In this document: piece after piece, positions 1 to 11,376 of the stretch
Numbering within the stretch: the first letter of the stretch is position 1
How the letters are laid out: every line of letters starts with the position of its first letter
Source of the DNA: Phallusia mammillata
Lineage: Eukaryota > Chordata > Ascidiacea > Phlebobranchia > Ascidiidae
Assembly (NCBI GenBank): GCA_003260075.1
Contig: QLIY01000039.1
Span: forward strand, 1-64,000
DNA length: 64,000 nt
Reading direction: 5' to 3'
The notes under the pieces: model-generated
Databases searched by the model: none
Told to the model about the DNA's origin: nothing
Seen by the model: the letters and a program-made list of their open reading frames with translations, nothing else
Made by a program: the position numbers and the translations under genes

Positions 1-39
1 TTGTAACATAAGAAAACACAAGCAAGTTTGTGAAATAAA

Positions 40-642
40 GTGTGCATGTTAAATAAATGTTTGTTAGACAATACGTTGTTGCATGCTAATTTATGTGTTG
101 CATGTGCATGTACTGAAATTGTAAAAGAGGCAAACATATACACACACATCACCGTGGATCAGTTTATACAGTCAGTGACGTTTGGTCGCTCAGAAAAAAG
201 CAAAAATGTATCGCAAAAGAAAGACACACTTAGTAGTGGTCCTGCAGCGAATACTCGCAGCAAAAGCAGAATAGCTCGTTCAGCCGAAGACGCTACAACG
301 ACCAAGACCGCAGATGTCATTTTGTTCTCCACTGACAAGTCAAATTCCGAGGAGTTTCGTCCAACTGCACCAAGTAGCTCGACGCAATATTTAAATAAGG
401 AAATTAACGAGGTTAAACAAAACATGTCGACCACGCTGTCACAACATGTAAATGATGCCTCTCAAAATTCCTTTCAAAACGAATTTAACGCCATGCGGTA
501 TTCGTTTCTGAAATTTCCTCTTCTGTTGGACGAGGACAATAAAATTGAGATCAATTTCAAGGTGCTGGATAACTTTTTTCGGGCAAACAATAACAATCAG
601 TCCACCAGATGTAGCAGTTATCCACAAAATCTGGATTGTTGA
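40..642 (+). CDS. hypothetical ORF, 200 codons, unassigned
   Basis: This is an uninterrupted frame starting at an ATG and ending in TGA. The product is polar and rich in Ser, Asn and Thr, with a basic patch near residues 72-82 and no motif, signal peptide or membrane segment that I recognise. It sits beside degenerate tandem repeats, so it may be a remnant of a mobile element or a chance frame. No splice sites or neighbours support it as a host gene. Confidence 0.25.
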   Translation: MCMLNKCLLDNTLLHANLCVACACTEIVKEANIYTHITVDQFIQSVTFGRSEKSKNVSQKKDTLSSGPAANTRSKSRIARSAEDATTTKTADVILFSTDKSNSEEFRPTAPSSSTQYLNKEINEVKQNMSTTLSQHVNDASQNSFQNEFNAMRYSFLKFPLLLDEDNKIEINFKVLDNFFRANNNNQSTRCSSYPQNLDC

Positions 643-770
643 TGAAACTCATCACTACCCTTGTATATTATTGTACATACTATTATTGTGATACCACGTA
701 CGATGAACTTTTGACGTCTATTCACCTGCGATCGCTTCCTTATTGCAATATCCATCCGGACAAAAACATC

Positions 771-1210
771 GTCCGCAACAACTAAACATGCTAATATGTT
801 TTTCCACTAATGCCAACTTCGTTTCGGACAACCAGTCCTTTTTCAACGAAGATTTAAGAAGGTAGAAACTATCTGCTTTCCAAATATTACGACGTCATCA
901 ATGCGCATCCTTTATTTATGCGGACAACAAGTCCCTTTCAATGAAGATATACGAAAGTGGAAACTCTACGCTTTCTCTATATTACGATCGTCCAATAAAA
1001 AACCGCGAGTATTAATTATCTGCTCTACCGACGAATTTTCTGTAGAAACATATCTACCACGCACGTCGATGATTACAAAGCAGCTTACGAGTGGAAACTA
1101 TCTGCTCTTTGAAGATTAAACAAAAGCACTAGTTCAGTAGAAACAATCTACTCTTAAGTCGACCAAAGCAACTAGCTGAGTAGAAACTATCTGCTCTGTC
1201 GACCAATTTA
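771..1210 (+). repeat. degenerate tandem repeat with GTAGAAACTATCTGCT core
   Basis: A core close to GTAGAAACTATCTGCTCT recurs about six times between 860 and 1195. The first two units are about 120 bases apart and share longer flanks, such as GGACAACCAGTCC followed by TTTCAACGAAGAT and later AATATTACGA. Later units are shorter and more diverged. No coding function is evident. Confidence 0.6.
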
Positions 1211-1602
1211 TACAACAAAGTTGCCATTTTACTCTATCTTGAGTACAAAGGCTCGCACGAATAAGTCATTTTCATGTACTACAAGCCGCGTCGAGCCTTT
1301 TGCAACAATACCCTTACATATGGGTAAATAGAAGAACTGCAACTGATCACGTCGAGAATTCTCGACGCATGTACATCAAATTAACAAGTGCAGCGGTTTG
1401 GCATGGGCTGTAGGGCAAAAATAACTTACTTAAAGACATTTGTTTGTCACGTCAATTTCTGGTCAGGTTGCGGACAAGCATGCGTTCCGAAACTACTGTC
1501 CCTATCATGTCTTCAAACGTCTGATGAAATATACATGGGTGAACATTTTTAACATATATCAATTGTATTAACACCCTCGCTCTCTCGTAAGAGTAAAAGC
1601 AT

Positions 1603-1662
1603 GTACGGCAATCGCTGCCTCTACAACTGTTATTCAGTACGGCAATCGCTGCCTCTACAACA
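1603..1662 (+). repeat. short direct duplication
   Basis: The 25-base string beginning GTACGGCAATCGCTGCC occurs twice, at about 1603-1627 and 1638-1662, with ten bases between. Nothing else in 1230-1790 was recognised as a gene. Confidence 0.8.
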
Positions 1663-1804
1663 CCGATGTTTACATCGTAAGGAACGTGAAATGTTCATCG
1701 ACTGCAAAAGCGAGCGTGCCGAGTAAAAGTGCACATACCTCTAGCACAATCCTCGCTCAGTCCAAAGCACAAAATTACCACACAACTATACATGCTACAT
1801 GCTT

Positions 1805-1892
1805 GCAAGTTAAATTTGCATGTCGTTGTGTTTGAAAATTAGGTTTGCATGTTGTTGTGTTTGCAAGTTAAATTTGCATGTTGTTGTATTTT
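1805..1892 (+). repeat. tandem repeat, unit about 30 bases
   Basis: Three units of the form GCAAGTTAAATTTGCATG plus TTGTTGTGTTT lie head to tail; the middle unit is diverged. From here to about 3100 no gene is supported. Confidence 0.7.
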
Positions 1893-3102
1893 CATGCACC
1901 CCTTGCACAATTGCCAAGTATAGAGATATTGCCGAAAATCAAAAACATTTTTTTAAACAATTGCGATAATAAATTGGGAAGTGAATCAATTTACGGCAGA
2001 GCACGAGTTACTTTTCGTGTCTTTATTAAATCGTATGTTTGTCAATCGTACGTCTTTTTCATCCAGTACACAATTGTCATTTGTATGTTTTCCTCACAGA
2101 GCCCATAGAGGGCAAGAAGCATTTTTCGCCATATTTGCAATGTGATTGTATCGTGTGTAAATTCTTATCGTATACCGCCATGACTCTTTATTCCCACCCT
2201 GTGTTCATATATAGAACACAGTTCAACCCTCTAGCGCCGGAGTATTTGTAGCGGTCACGTGCTTTCAAACCATCATTTTGGCACTTTGGTTTGGCTAAGC
2301 ATTAAGTAGTGGAAAATTTTAACTTTACAACCATGACTTTTCGTTCCATGGGATTTATATGCTGCTTTTGCGACATATGGTATCGAGCGGTGTAACTTTA
2401 CTGTTCCATGTGTTCTCATGATTCAGTAACTATTGGAAGCACATATTCAGTGTCGTTGTTACATGTTCCCGTCTTCCTGATATGTTCCAACAGCCTGACC
2501 ATAAGACAGGCTGTTGCGTAAACCGGGTGTTTCGAAATAGTTGTGCAATCCATTGCAGTGCTGCATATCTTTGCAAGCGTTTAACTTAAAACAAACTAAT
2601 AACTGATGTGAGTAAAAGAAGGTACTGTTTTCCAATGATCGCACGAAAAACGAGTATCAGTTTAAAAGCCAATGTTTTATCGTTGATCTCTCTCTTTTCC
2701 ATCGTATCCTTTCCTTGAGATAAATGAGACTTGATGTGTGTTGCGTAACCAGAATAAAAGACAAGAACTAAATTGATCTTTTGTGGATCATGTCGGCTCT
2801 ATGCAGCAAGCGTTAAGAATCGTAATAATGAACTTACTCGCTACTGCAGACGACCGATACGAGCCACGAGAAGCAGAAGAAACAACGAGCTTTCAAGTAA
2901 ACAATAACACAGCGCGCGCGCACCCTCGCCCCCGCACATGCCTTAAATCAGTGTTCTTTTCAATTTTAACGAAAATACCAAGGAAACATGTTTGAAAACT
3001 CTGCGAACAGCGTATTTCGTGCGAAAAAAATAGAAGAAATTCCTACAACTTTCACTGAGCGACTAAAAAATAATGCATTTTTTCGAAAACTTGCGACGCC
3101 GG

Positions 3103-3490
3103 TATAAATAAGTATTGGTTCTGGGGAATTCCCTCAATACTTCGCTTCATGGCAAGTCTCTCAATTCGCTTTATTTCGTTTTTGCAATTTGCACTCGACA
3201 AAATTTTGTTCGCTCTTACCTCGTTGAAGCGAGTGCAAAGAAAAATGACTTACCTTACGACACGTTGCCCCAGTGTAAAGATTTGTACTGAACAAAGAAT
3301 CGTTGCATTAAATCGACAACGCTCGTGACCGAATTCGCGTCAAGCGAGTCATGACGTCACAAAGTCGAGTCACGAATCACCAAACCGTCTACTCACGAAC
3401 CACTCGATCATGAAGCGAGTAGGAAGCCATTCTGACGCACTCGCTCAGTTTTCAGTTGGCCAGCATTGCTTTTTGCAATCGTTAAGCCAG
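3103..3490 (+). promoter_or_regulatory. candidate promoter and 5' non-coding exon of the zinc-finger gene
   Basis: A TATA-like TATAAATA lies at 3103-3110, a perfect palindromic kappaB-type site GGGAATTCCC at 3124-3133 and a full CRE palindrome TGACGTCA at 3352-3359. A good splice donor (GCCAG then GTAAGAG) follows at 3490/3491, and a matching acceptor TTTTACAG ends at 3764. The second exon would therefore run from 3765 into the coding start at 3827. The sites are seen; that they drive this gene is inference. Confidence 0.4.
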
Positions 3491-3826
3491 GTAAGAGTTT
3501 TTTCAGACCAGAGAGTTATATATTTTTATTTGTTTGTTACTAAATAAGAGAGTTGTCAAATGGATTTAGCGTTTGTTTTGCATTTTATTTTATATTAATT
3601 ACACTATGTTTTATTGACCTTAAGCAAGAAAATTAAACACTCTTTAAGATTCAAAAAACAGACAAATCTTTACATCAGCATTTGTCAACTAAAGTAGTCA
3701 AAGTAGCACAATAGTCCTGACTGAGATTATACGTTTGTAAGTAATCATGTTTCACATTTTACAGACTACTGGTGGTACTGTACCAATTTACATTGCCTTG
3801 TGTCTTGGTTTTGGAGCATTGTTTGA

Positions 3827-6313
3827 ATGAAGGACCAAACTAACATGTTTTATTCAAATGACACAGATGACATAAATGGCAACATGATGATTGTAAATGA
3901 TGTTTTGTGCTTCATTAATAATCACATGTCGACAATCAGTGACAGATCAATAAGAAAGCTTTGCATGGAGACTTACACTCCATTTGCCATTGGCCAGGGA
4001 CTGCAAGAGCTTCAAAATGCTTTGGCAAAGTTAGACAAAAATGCAGATTATTCAATAAGTAACAACACTATTACTGAAAATTGCATTGATAATATTATTT
4101 TTTTGCTGCGACAAGAGCCTTTGTCACAGGTTCAGATTGTTTCAAATGGCCGTCACTTTCCAAGGTTTGATGCATACAGTGATATGCTGCAAGTGTCGTC
4201 TTTGCTGGATGAAATGAAAGAGTTGAAGTACCTTGTAAAAGACATGCACACACAACTGAAATCTGAAATGACAACTGTTCAAACAGAACTTTTGTCACTG
4301 AAGCAGCAAATCCAATCAAATACCAACATGGCTGTTGTGGACCAATCAGTGCCTACAGTTGCAAGCAAAGAATTGAACAAAGGTACGATATACAGCATAT
4401 ATTTAAAATAATTGTGAATTATGTTTATATTTCAATCCGTAACCTGGTAATACACACACACAGTTACCTAATTTATTATATTTAAATGCTGATGTATATA
4501 TATATATGAGAGTAAATAAAAATTTTGGCTAAATAGAAAAATTTGTTCAAAATGAGAATTGCACACAGTATTTTTTCGCCTTCTTGCTTTTGAGAAAACT
4601 TAATGAGTTATCTCAGAAACCTTGCTTTTATAATATCATTCAAACATTATTAACAGATAAAGCAGCCACCATTACTGTGACAAAAGCAAGCCAAAAAGCT
4701 AGGAGCCTTGACATGATTGTGCCCGCATTGCGTCAGAGAGTAGAAAAAAATGTTACAACTCAATCAACAACTGGTAGTCCTGATGCAGATGTGCAAGGTG
4801 AATGTGGTTGTCACAAAAAATGTTTGTAAGAAAATGTATTTATTTTATAACAAGCTTTGTGCCAGTTCTGTCATTGACCCAGCTACTTTTTAGGACTTCG
4901 TATGTTTGTTGTATATATGTTTTTTACCTTTTTTCGGTTTTGGACATGTTTTTATGGATATCATTTTAACAACCAAACGTTGTCTCTATTTATTTTTTAA
5001 CTGTTTTTTGTTTCAGAAAAGAATGTTTCTCCATTATTTATGTTGCCACTACCTGAAAGTGAAACGCTATCAAAACCAATTATATATTTGGACAAGGAAA
5101 TTAAATCAGAAGAGATTGAATTAACTAGTGATGGTAAAACTCACTTGGTTTTTCTTGTGTTTTAAATGTAGAAGTTATAAATGAAATTGTGCAACACTTA
5201 AACACCAATTCCATTTTCAGGGTGCTAAACAAATTGGTTTTAAACTGCTATTCTTACTTTTAAATTACTTTATTCTGTATCTGACAGATGCTGTACCAAG
5301 TAATGATGAGGACACAACCAATATCTCAGTCTTGGTAGGTCAAACTTTGCATTGAAATAAAGCTAGATATGTAAACAGATATTGGTCGGCATTTTAGGAC
5401 AATTCAATTGTGGATGATGAGATTGATTGTGTTTCAATGATTAAAGATAACGATGTACCATCTTTAACACATGTAAGTATTTCTGTCAGTCTGCTATAGT
5501 TGTTTTTAGACCCACACATAGATTTTGATTAGACCGCAAAAAGTCTCTTTAACAATATTTTTATGCAAAAAATTTTTTTGGGCTGTTTCCCAAAAGTTTT
5601 TTGGCCAATTTACTGATTAGCATGGCAAGGTTTCTTCGTTTTAAGCTTGTTGTGACTCGTGTAAAGGGTAGCATTTTATTGTATTTCACATTCAAAGTGG
5701 TAAAAATGCTATTAAACGCAATCAGCCTGTATCTTAATTACAAGGTAAAATTTAAGCTAAGCTCTGTGTGCAACCAACAGGCCATAACCAATCAGCTAAG
5801 AAAAAGGAATATCACACAAATAGTTTAGCATTAAAGGGACAGTTTAAAATAATTAGTGTGAGTGCCAAAGCTCTAAACTAGTTTTTAATTAAATTACTTG
5901 CTGTTAGCTAGCTGTTAGCTACTCATTTCACGAAGACGGGTTTGTTTTTCATGGGACACATGAAAGTAAAAAAGAGTGAGATCTTATTGTATTTAATTTA
6001 CTATCACCCAATTTTTTCATGATTAAGCGTTTTTTGTTAACAGACCTATAAACGCGATATGACCACTAACTACAATCGGCGCCCCAGAGTAACGACGTTG
6101 ATGTCACGGACGTCGACGAAACGGGGTGTAAAGCACACGTGTCACATTTGCGGTTACCAGAGCAACCGTACTGACGTCACGCGTCACGTGAGGATTCACA
6201 CCGGCGAAAAACCATATCCTTGCTCGGTTTGCGGAAAAAGATTCGCGTTGGGCAGTAATAAACTGAAACACGAAAGGAAGCATCATTTAAAAAAGGACCA
6301 GAAAAGGAAATGA
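3827..6313 (+). CDS. two-finger C2H2 zinc-finger protein, six coding exons
   Basis: Coding exons are 3827-4382, 4657-4797, 5017-5133, 5288-5334, 5398-5472 and 6044-6313. All have GT/AG borders and matching phases, giving 401 residues. Residues 1-165 hold an acidic helical region and a probable coiled coil (about 125-165). The middle exons are short, acidic and low in complexity. The last exon carries two fingers: C345, C348, H360, H364, then a TGEKPY linker, then C372, C375, H388, H392, ending in a basic tail. Finger one has 11 rather than the usual 12 residues between its second Cys and first His. The consensus linker implies nucleic-acid binding, and the coiled coil suggests self-association. 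The exact family is not recognised. The last exon is visibly richer in CG-containing codons than exons 1-5. Confidence 0.8.
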
Positions 6314-7357
6314 TCTGCGGGAAATATCGGTTACACACTTGTGTGTTATTTACCTATTTGTCGCAAAAAATGGCCACAGTGTTTAGTCGATCAGCCCTAC
6401 AAGAATTCACTAGGTTTCAAAAAACGGTAATTCACTTAACATTGTCCTGGTTGGCAATTGGAAAGTTGGAATGGTAATCTTTTAATGATGAAAAAAGTGG
6501 AAACGAGGTGTTTTTGGAAGATTGCTTTTTAAGCCCAAGTTTGCAACGGTTTGCCTGGGCATTGTTCGTTTGTTTCTTTTTCTTCAAGGTGAGGTTTGTA
6601 CCAATCAAATGAATCCCCCTACTTAACTGCAACGAGCAGTTGTTTTGTCAATTATTCAAATGTACCACGTTATATTCAACCATTTTCTGTCCTATGTGTA
6701 TATCGTGCCCAGCGGAAGGTATCGCCTGTTATTAGGTAATATGAACTACAATTGGAACAGTTGTGTAATGTAAAGCCTCTGTTCCTGTTTTGTTGGAACC
6801 GTTTCTTGAAGATCGATTTAAACATACTGCCAGCTATTTCTTTTACTTAAGACGATTGGAGCTTTTGTTGTTATTTCAGCGACACTCAAATAAACTGGTA
6901 CAATTCGTCATAAAAACGAAAGGCAACCGAACTTACAATAAAGCCTAACAACGGCCACAAAAACACCACATACAGGCATGAGCAACAATCGTGATAAGGT
7001 TTCAAAACTGTTAGTAATCTTTTGTATGAAAAAAGTCCACAATCCGGACTAAACATTGCTGCTGAATAAAAGAGATCAATGACGGAGTTCTTGTGCTTTT
7101 TGAGATTTTCTTGCAAAACAAATTAAATCATTAGGGCAAAAAATTACTTCGATTAAAAACCAAGGTCAATTGAAGGATGTGACGCTCCCAGTCATTTGTT
7201 TTTAAAATAAAGTTTGATCAAAAAAAGTAAAACAAAACTGTTGAGCTGCAAGTCATTCCTCTGTTGCAAGACTTACAACGTGTAAAAGTAAGAACGAAGA
7301 TACAAAATCAGATCTTGTTAAATGTTTACCAGCAATCGTGATTCAGTCGTACTAATT
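6314..7357. other. intergenic, nothing recognised
   Basis: This stretch lies between the convergent zinc-finger and TLR genes and contains their presumed 3' ends. Only short chance frames are present. I see no repeat family or RNA gene here. Confidence 0.6.
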
Positions 7358-10300
7358 TCAGTTTTCTAACACGACTCTTAAAATCTCTCTATCCACATCA
7401 GCTACTTCGCGGTCTGTGCTCCTCACAACGCAAGAACCAGGACTGGAATCCAACTGTTGCTTCACTACATCTTCTATTATAACGCTCTGCTCCATCACAC
7501 AATACACCACTCGGCCTTGTAGCGAACTCTTCAGGACGGTTAAAATGTAACAGCCTTCCGGGCTACGGCAAAACGACTCTGTAAGAACAAGAATGATCCT
7601 GCGACTGGCTTGCATTTGCAGTAAAATCTGTTTGACTGGGACAGCGCCGCATTGGGCATCGCGTTCTATCACTGACACATTAGCTTCTCGTTCAGCTAGC
7701 ATTGGCAGGAGGTGCAAATCCACCCAATCAGCGGCCGCCACTACACTCGTGTCGAAAGCAACAAACACATGAAATGCAAAACAGTCGTTTTGGCTGCTTA
7801 CTGGCTGTTGTTCCAAAGGGCAAGCTTCTGGGTGGTGGTTTACGTCTTTTCTTACGTATCTGAGCAGTTTGTCTTTCCATGAGACAGATTTGAAGGTCAC
7901 TGCGGCCATCATGAAGGTCACGAAAAACGCAAGGAACGTGCCAGATAGCTGAACTGGAAGCAAATACTGGCATGAGTTTCGCGTTGCAAAATGGATTAGG
8001 GTCGGAGTAGAGGAAGTCCTCTGTGAGCACATTACACATCCTCCATAAAAAGATTCAACAGATGGATGACAACGAGGCAACATACCCGGATAGTCGTTTA
8101 ACTGGAAATGTTTTGCGCTGAGCCAAGTGCCGAAGTTGTTATCAATGTTGCAGTGACAGTTGATAGGGTTGCCACGTATATCGAAATGTACGATGGACTT
8201 TAAGAAGGCTTTGGGAAACTCTGCTGGCTCCAGATTGAAAACGCGGTTATACCTGAGGTCCAGGAAACGCAGCTTTGGTGTCTGTTTGCTGAAAAAGTCC
8301 GGTGAAACGTGTGCTATCATGTTGTGAGACAAATCAAGTGTTGTTAGTGCTTGAAAGATTGTTTGCGTCCCACCCGTTGTGAGAATAGAAATCCGGTTTT
8401 GTGATAATATGATAGTCGTCAGGTTGACCATTTTTTCTACAGCTTTGAAGGGCACTGCAGTGAGAGAGTTGTCCTTCAAGTCAAGATACGTAACAAATGC
8501 ATTTGGGAAATCACACTTGAAAAAATATATTGAGCATGATTGTAATGTAATCGATTTAACATTAGGCAAGAAGTCCAAGAATGAAGTGATAAGTTCCGCC
8601 CCATCTCCAATTCGGTTTCTGGACAAATCTATGAAGTACATATTGCTCAAATTTTGTGTCAACACACCAATAGGCGGCATCGTCATTCGATTCCCTACTG
8701 CACTTAAATTGAATTTCATGGTTGTGTTTTGTAGAAACTGGGGCTTTTTCAGTGCATTGGGATTTGGTATCATTAGGGTTTGCAGATACGGCAAAGTGGT
8801 GAACGCTGAGACGGATATTTTATAGAGATGTGTGCCTCTTAAATCGATCCGGCATAACAGTGGCATGGGCTTGAACGTATCAGATCTAATACGCTTGATG
8901 TAGTTGTGGGAAAGGTCAAGCCAACGAACCCAGCCAAAATAAGTGAAAATGGTGTTCTTCTTGAAATTCAAAGAGTTGAAACTGAGGTTTAGTTTCCAGT
9001 TGTCGTTGCAGATTTTACTTTGCTCTGGGGCCAATATCACCTTTGCGGCAATTGGCAACACTTTGAGCCGATTGAACGACATTTCAATTTTGTTCCAGCT
9101 CAACGCCAAAGAGCGCAAAACTGTTAAAGACCGAAAAGCATCAATTGATACCCTGCGTATGTTAAGGCGTTGAAGATTAAGCGTACTTAACCGAGTCAGG
9201 TTTTCCAGTTGCCGAAAACTCCGCCAGTTAACCGTTCTGTAACGGTAGTTTATGAGCTGAAAGTTGTAGTACATGTTTGCATTGCCAAGACGCAGTTCAG
9301 TGAGGTTAGTCAACTTGGAAAACGCCCTCCCTAGCTCCAACCGTTCACTACCACCATACCGATGGTCGCACTTGTATATCACCTCGCCAGAACCGCAGAA
9401 CATGGTGTTAGATAAATCTAAGACTTCAACCGACTTAGGTAAAAACCATGGATTGGTTATATTGGGTTGTAAACAATTGCCGGCCAGGATAAGTTCAATC
9501 AGTTGATGATTGCGATCGAAAATGTGGTCGTCTAAGTACGTGATGCGACAGTTCGATAGGTCTATGGTACTTAGCCTAGGAAGTTGGTCGAATATACCCT
9601 TTTCGACTACCAGGGGCTCTAGAAGTGAGACGAAGTTTAAACGAAGTACCTGCAATTTCGGTGACAAATCGAAATCTTGTTTTCCGATATTGATGATATA
9701 ATTTGACTCCAAATTAAGTACGGACAGATTAGATGTAAGAGCCTCTCGAGGGAAAGTACTAATGCCGTTCTTTTTAAGTGACAGAACTTTTAAAGTGGCG
9801 CTATTTTGGGCAAAAGCATTCTGTGGAACATAAAACGAACTGCCTTGCCAAGAGTTGCTTCCAAGCAAGAGAACTGTCAAATGTTTCATTGACGATGTCA
9901 CATCAATTCCAATTCCGGGTATATAGGTTTGTTCTGCATTTATATATCTTATAAGAGGGGGCAATCTATCGGGCAGTGCAAGCAGCCAAGTATTTCTAAG
10001 GCTAAGATACTCCAGTTCAGTCATTACTGAAAAAGCACCCTCGTCTACAGTCATTGTTACGTCACACAGCGGAAATTTCCCATTGTTTAGCCTCGCACAG
10101 TTGTTGTCCAGAAATAAGGCCTTGAGTTTCGCATATTTTGCAAAATCTCTGGCTGACAAAAACGTTATTTGGTTATGTCTAAGATCCATCACTTGTGTGC
10201 TAGCTGTTGCTGTCTGAGGCACTTGTGTTTGTCCTCGACGACTGCAATTCACATAGGTAAAAGTGTCATTTGGCAAATATCGCAAAATGTCCTTCTGAAA

Positions 10301-10450
10301 GTCAGCGTTTTCGTCATGTTCTAGCAAACCATGAATCTTTACTGCAGACAGCATTGGATCACACGGGTTTTTAGCTGTAACTCCGTCGACTGGCTTACAT
10401 AGGTTAAAAACTGTTATGAAAGAAATTACTGCAATAAGGCTAGCAGCCAT
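7358..10450 (-). CDS. Toll-like receptor, single exon, 1030 residues
   Basis: This is a type I membrane pattern-recognition receptor of the Toll family. A signal peptide covers about residues 1-25. A long series of leucine-rich repeats follows from about 85 to 760, with typical LxLxxNxI cores. A C-terminal cap at about 761-808 has the CHC...C...C cysteine pattern. A membrane helix lies near 834-855, and a cytoplasmic TIR domain fills about 888-1030. The TIR domain is recognisable by FHVFVAFD (box 1), ERDAQCGA (BB loop) and the IILVLTESF strand, but the BB-loop proline of the usual RDxxPG is a cysteine (about residue 934), and the box 3 FW motif is not evident. Having no intron is common for invertebrate TLRs. 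The start is the first ATG and directly precedes the signal peptide. In TLRs the TIR domain recruits MyD88-type adaptors; whether this one does is open. Confidence 0.95.
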   Translation of the reverse strand: MAASLIAVISFITVFNLCKPVDGVTAKNPCDPMLSAVKIHGLLEHDENADFQKDILRYLPNDTFTYVNCSRRGQTQVPQTATASTQVMDLRHNQITFLSARDFAKYAKLKALFLDNNCARLNNGKFPLCDVTMTVDEGAFSVMTELEYLSLRNTWLLALPDRLPPLIRYINAEQTYIPGIGIDVTSSMKHLTVLLLGSNSWQGSSFYVPQNAFAQNSATLKVLSLKKNGISTFPREALTSNLSVLNLESNYIINIGKQDFDLSPKLQVLRLNFVSLLEPLVVEKGIFDQLPRLSTIDLSNCRITYLDDHIFDRNHQLIELILAGNCLQPNITNPWFLPKSVEVLDLSNTMFCGSGEVIYKCDHRYGGSERLELGRAFSKLTNLTELRLGNANMYYNFQLINYRYRTVNWRSFRQLENLTRLSTLNLQRLNIRRVSIDAFRSLTVLRSLALSWNKIEMSFNRLKVLPIAAKVILAPEQSKICNDNWKLNLSFNSLNFKKNTIFTYFGWVRWLDLSHNYIKRIRSDTFKPMPLLCRIDLRGTHLYKISVSAFTTLPYLQTLMIPNPNALKKPQFLQNTTMKFNLSAVGNRMTMPPIGVLTQNLSNMYFIDLSRNRIGDGAELITSFLDFLPNVKSITLQSCSIYFFKCDFPNAFVTYLDLKDNSLTAVPFKAVEKMVNLTTIILSQNRISILTTGGTQTIFQALTTLDLSHNMIAHVSPDFFSKQTPKLRFLDLRYNRVFNLEPAEFPKAFLKSIVHFDIRGNPINCHCNIDNNFGTWLSAKHFQLNDYPGMLPRCHPSVESFYGGCVMCSQRTSSTPTLIHFATRNSCQYLLPVQLSGTFLAFFVTFMMAAVTFKSVSWKDKLLRYVRKDVNHHPEACPLEQQPVSSQNDCFAFHVFVAFDTSVVAAADWVDLHLLPMLAEREANVSVIERDAQCGAVPVKQILLQMQASRRIILVLTESFCRSPEGCYILTVLKSSLQGRVVYCVMEQSVIIEDVVKQQLDSSPGSCVVRSTDREVADVDREILRVVLEN

Positions 10451-11376
10451 TTTTCGACTGTATGAAATGCCTGCAAAAATGGTATGGTGGCCTTTAAAAA
10501 GTTTTGCGAGTATTAATTTAACTGGCCGGTACAGTAGTTCTGAACGGAGTTTCTTGCAAGCTAAGTGATGCCAACATCAGGCCTAAATTCCGGTAAAGCC
10601 AGATTTGAAAAATAGAAACATGGGATATAGTAAAATGTATTTGTTAGCTAACCCCTTGAAGCTCAAGCATTTACTTGATACTGTATTAAAAAATTACATT
10701 ATTATTTATTCTTGATTATTACCTTGTTCCTAGTACTGTTCTGTGTCTGAAACAGTTACACCACACTGCTTTTTTTCGTTCAACAAATCTTATTTGGTAG
10801 GCTAAATAGCTATATTCGTCTTAAAAGTAGAACTGTTATTCTATCACTTACATATATAGAAGCAAGGTTTAACTTTATAAACACGATAAACTCCGCTAGA
10901 CTGATATCTTGTGTAGAAGGAAGTATCCCACTCTATTCTTGAGGCAAAGTGTTTGTCCGTTCATTGTGTTGCTATATATTCTACCCAGACCGTGTATGGG
11001 TTTCAGTTTTGGAATTATTAGCCCATTGTTGTTCCTAGTTTGGACACTGTGCCTCGGTTTGCTTGCAAATGAATCAACTTTTGGCAACGTGCGTTGTTAC
11101 TGTAGCCAGCAACAAGTACGAAAATTTATTTTTCAAACAAAAGCTCCGAAGAAAGCCAATGAAAAATATCACGAAGTCTAAAAAACCTCTAATAAAAACT
11201 CAAAACTAAAACTCTGTTTTTCAATCACGTGTTGTCACTAACGAAATGGAAATAAATAGTTCAATCATATTGCACAGTTAAAAACCAAATGCATTGACAC
11301 GAGCTGTGCAACTGTTTTTGCCTTTGAACTTAATGTAAGTATAGGCAACATATCCGCAATATGACCAACCAATCAG
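10451..11376. other. intergenic, between TLR start and PHM 3' end
   Basis: AT-rich sequence containing the upstream region of the TLR. The reverse complement of AATAAA at 11125-11130 lies about 250 bases past the PHM stop and could be its polyadenylation signal. No other gene or repeat family was recognised. Confidence 0.5.

Noticed and set aside
8379..9701. Several open frames on the plus strand, up to 148 codons
   Set aside because: They lie antisense to the TLR leucine-rich repeats and carry no recognisable domain; they are shadows of that gene.
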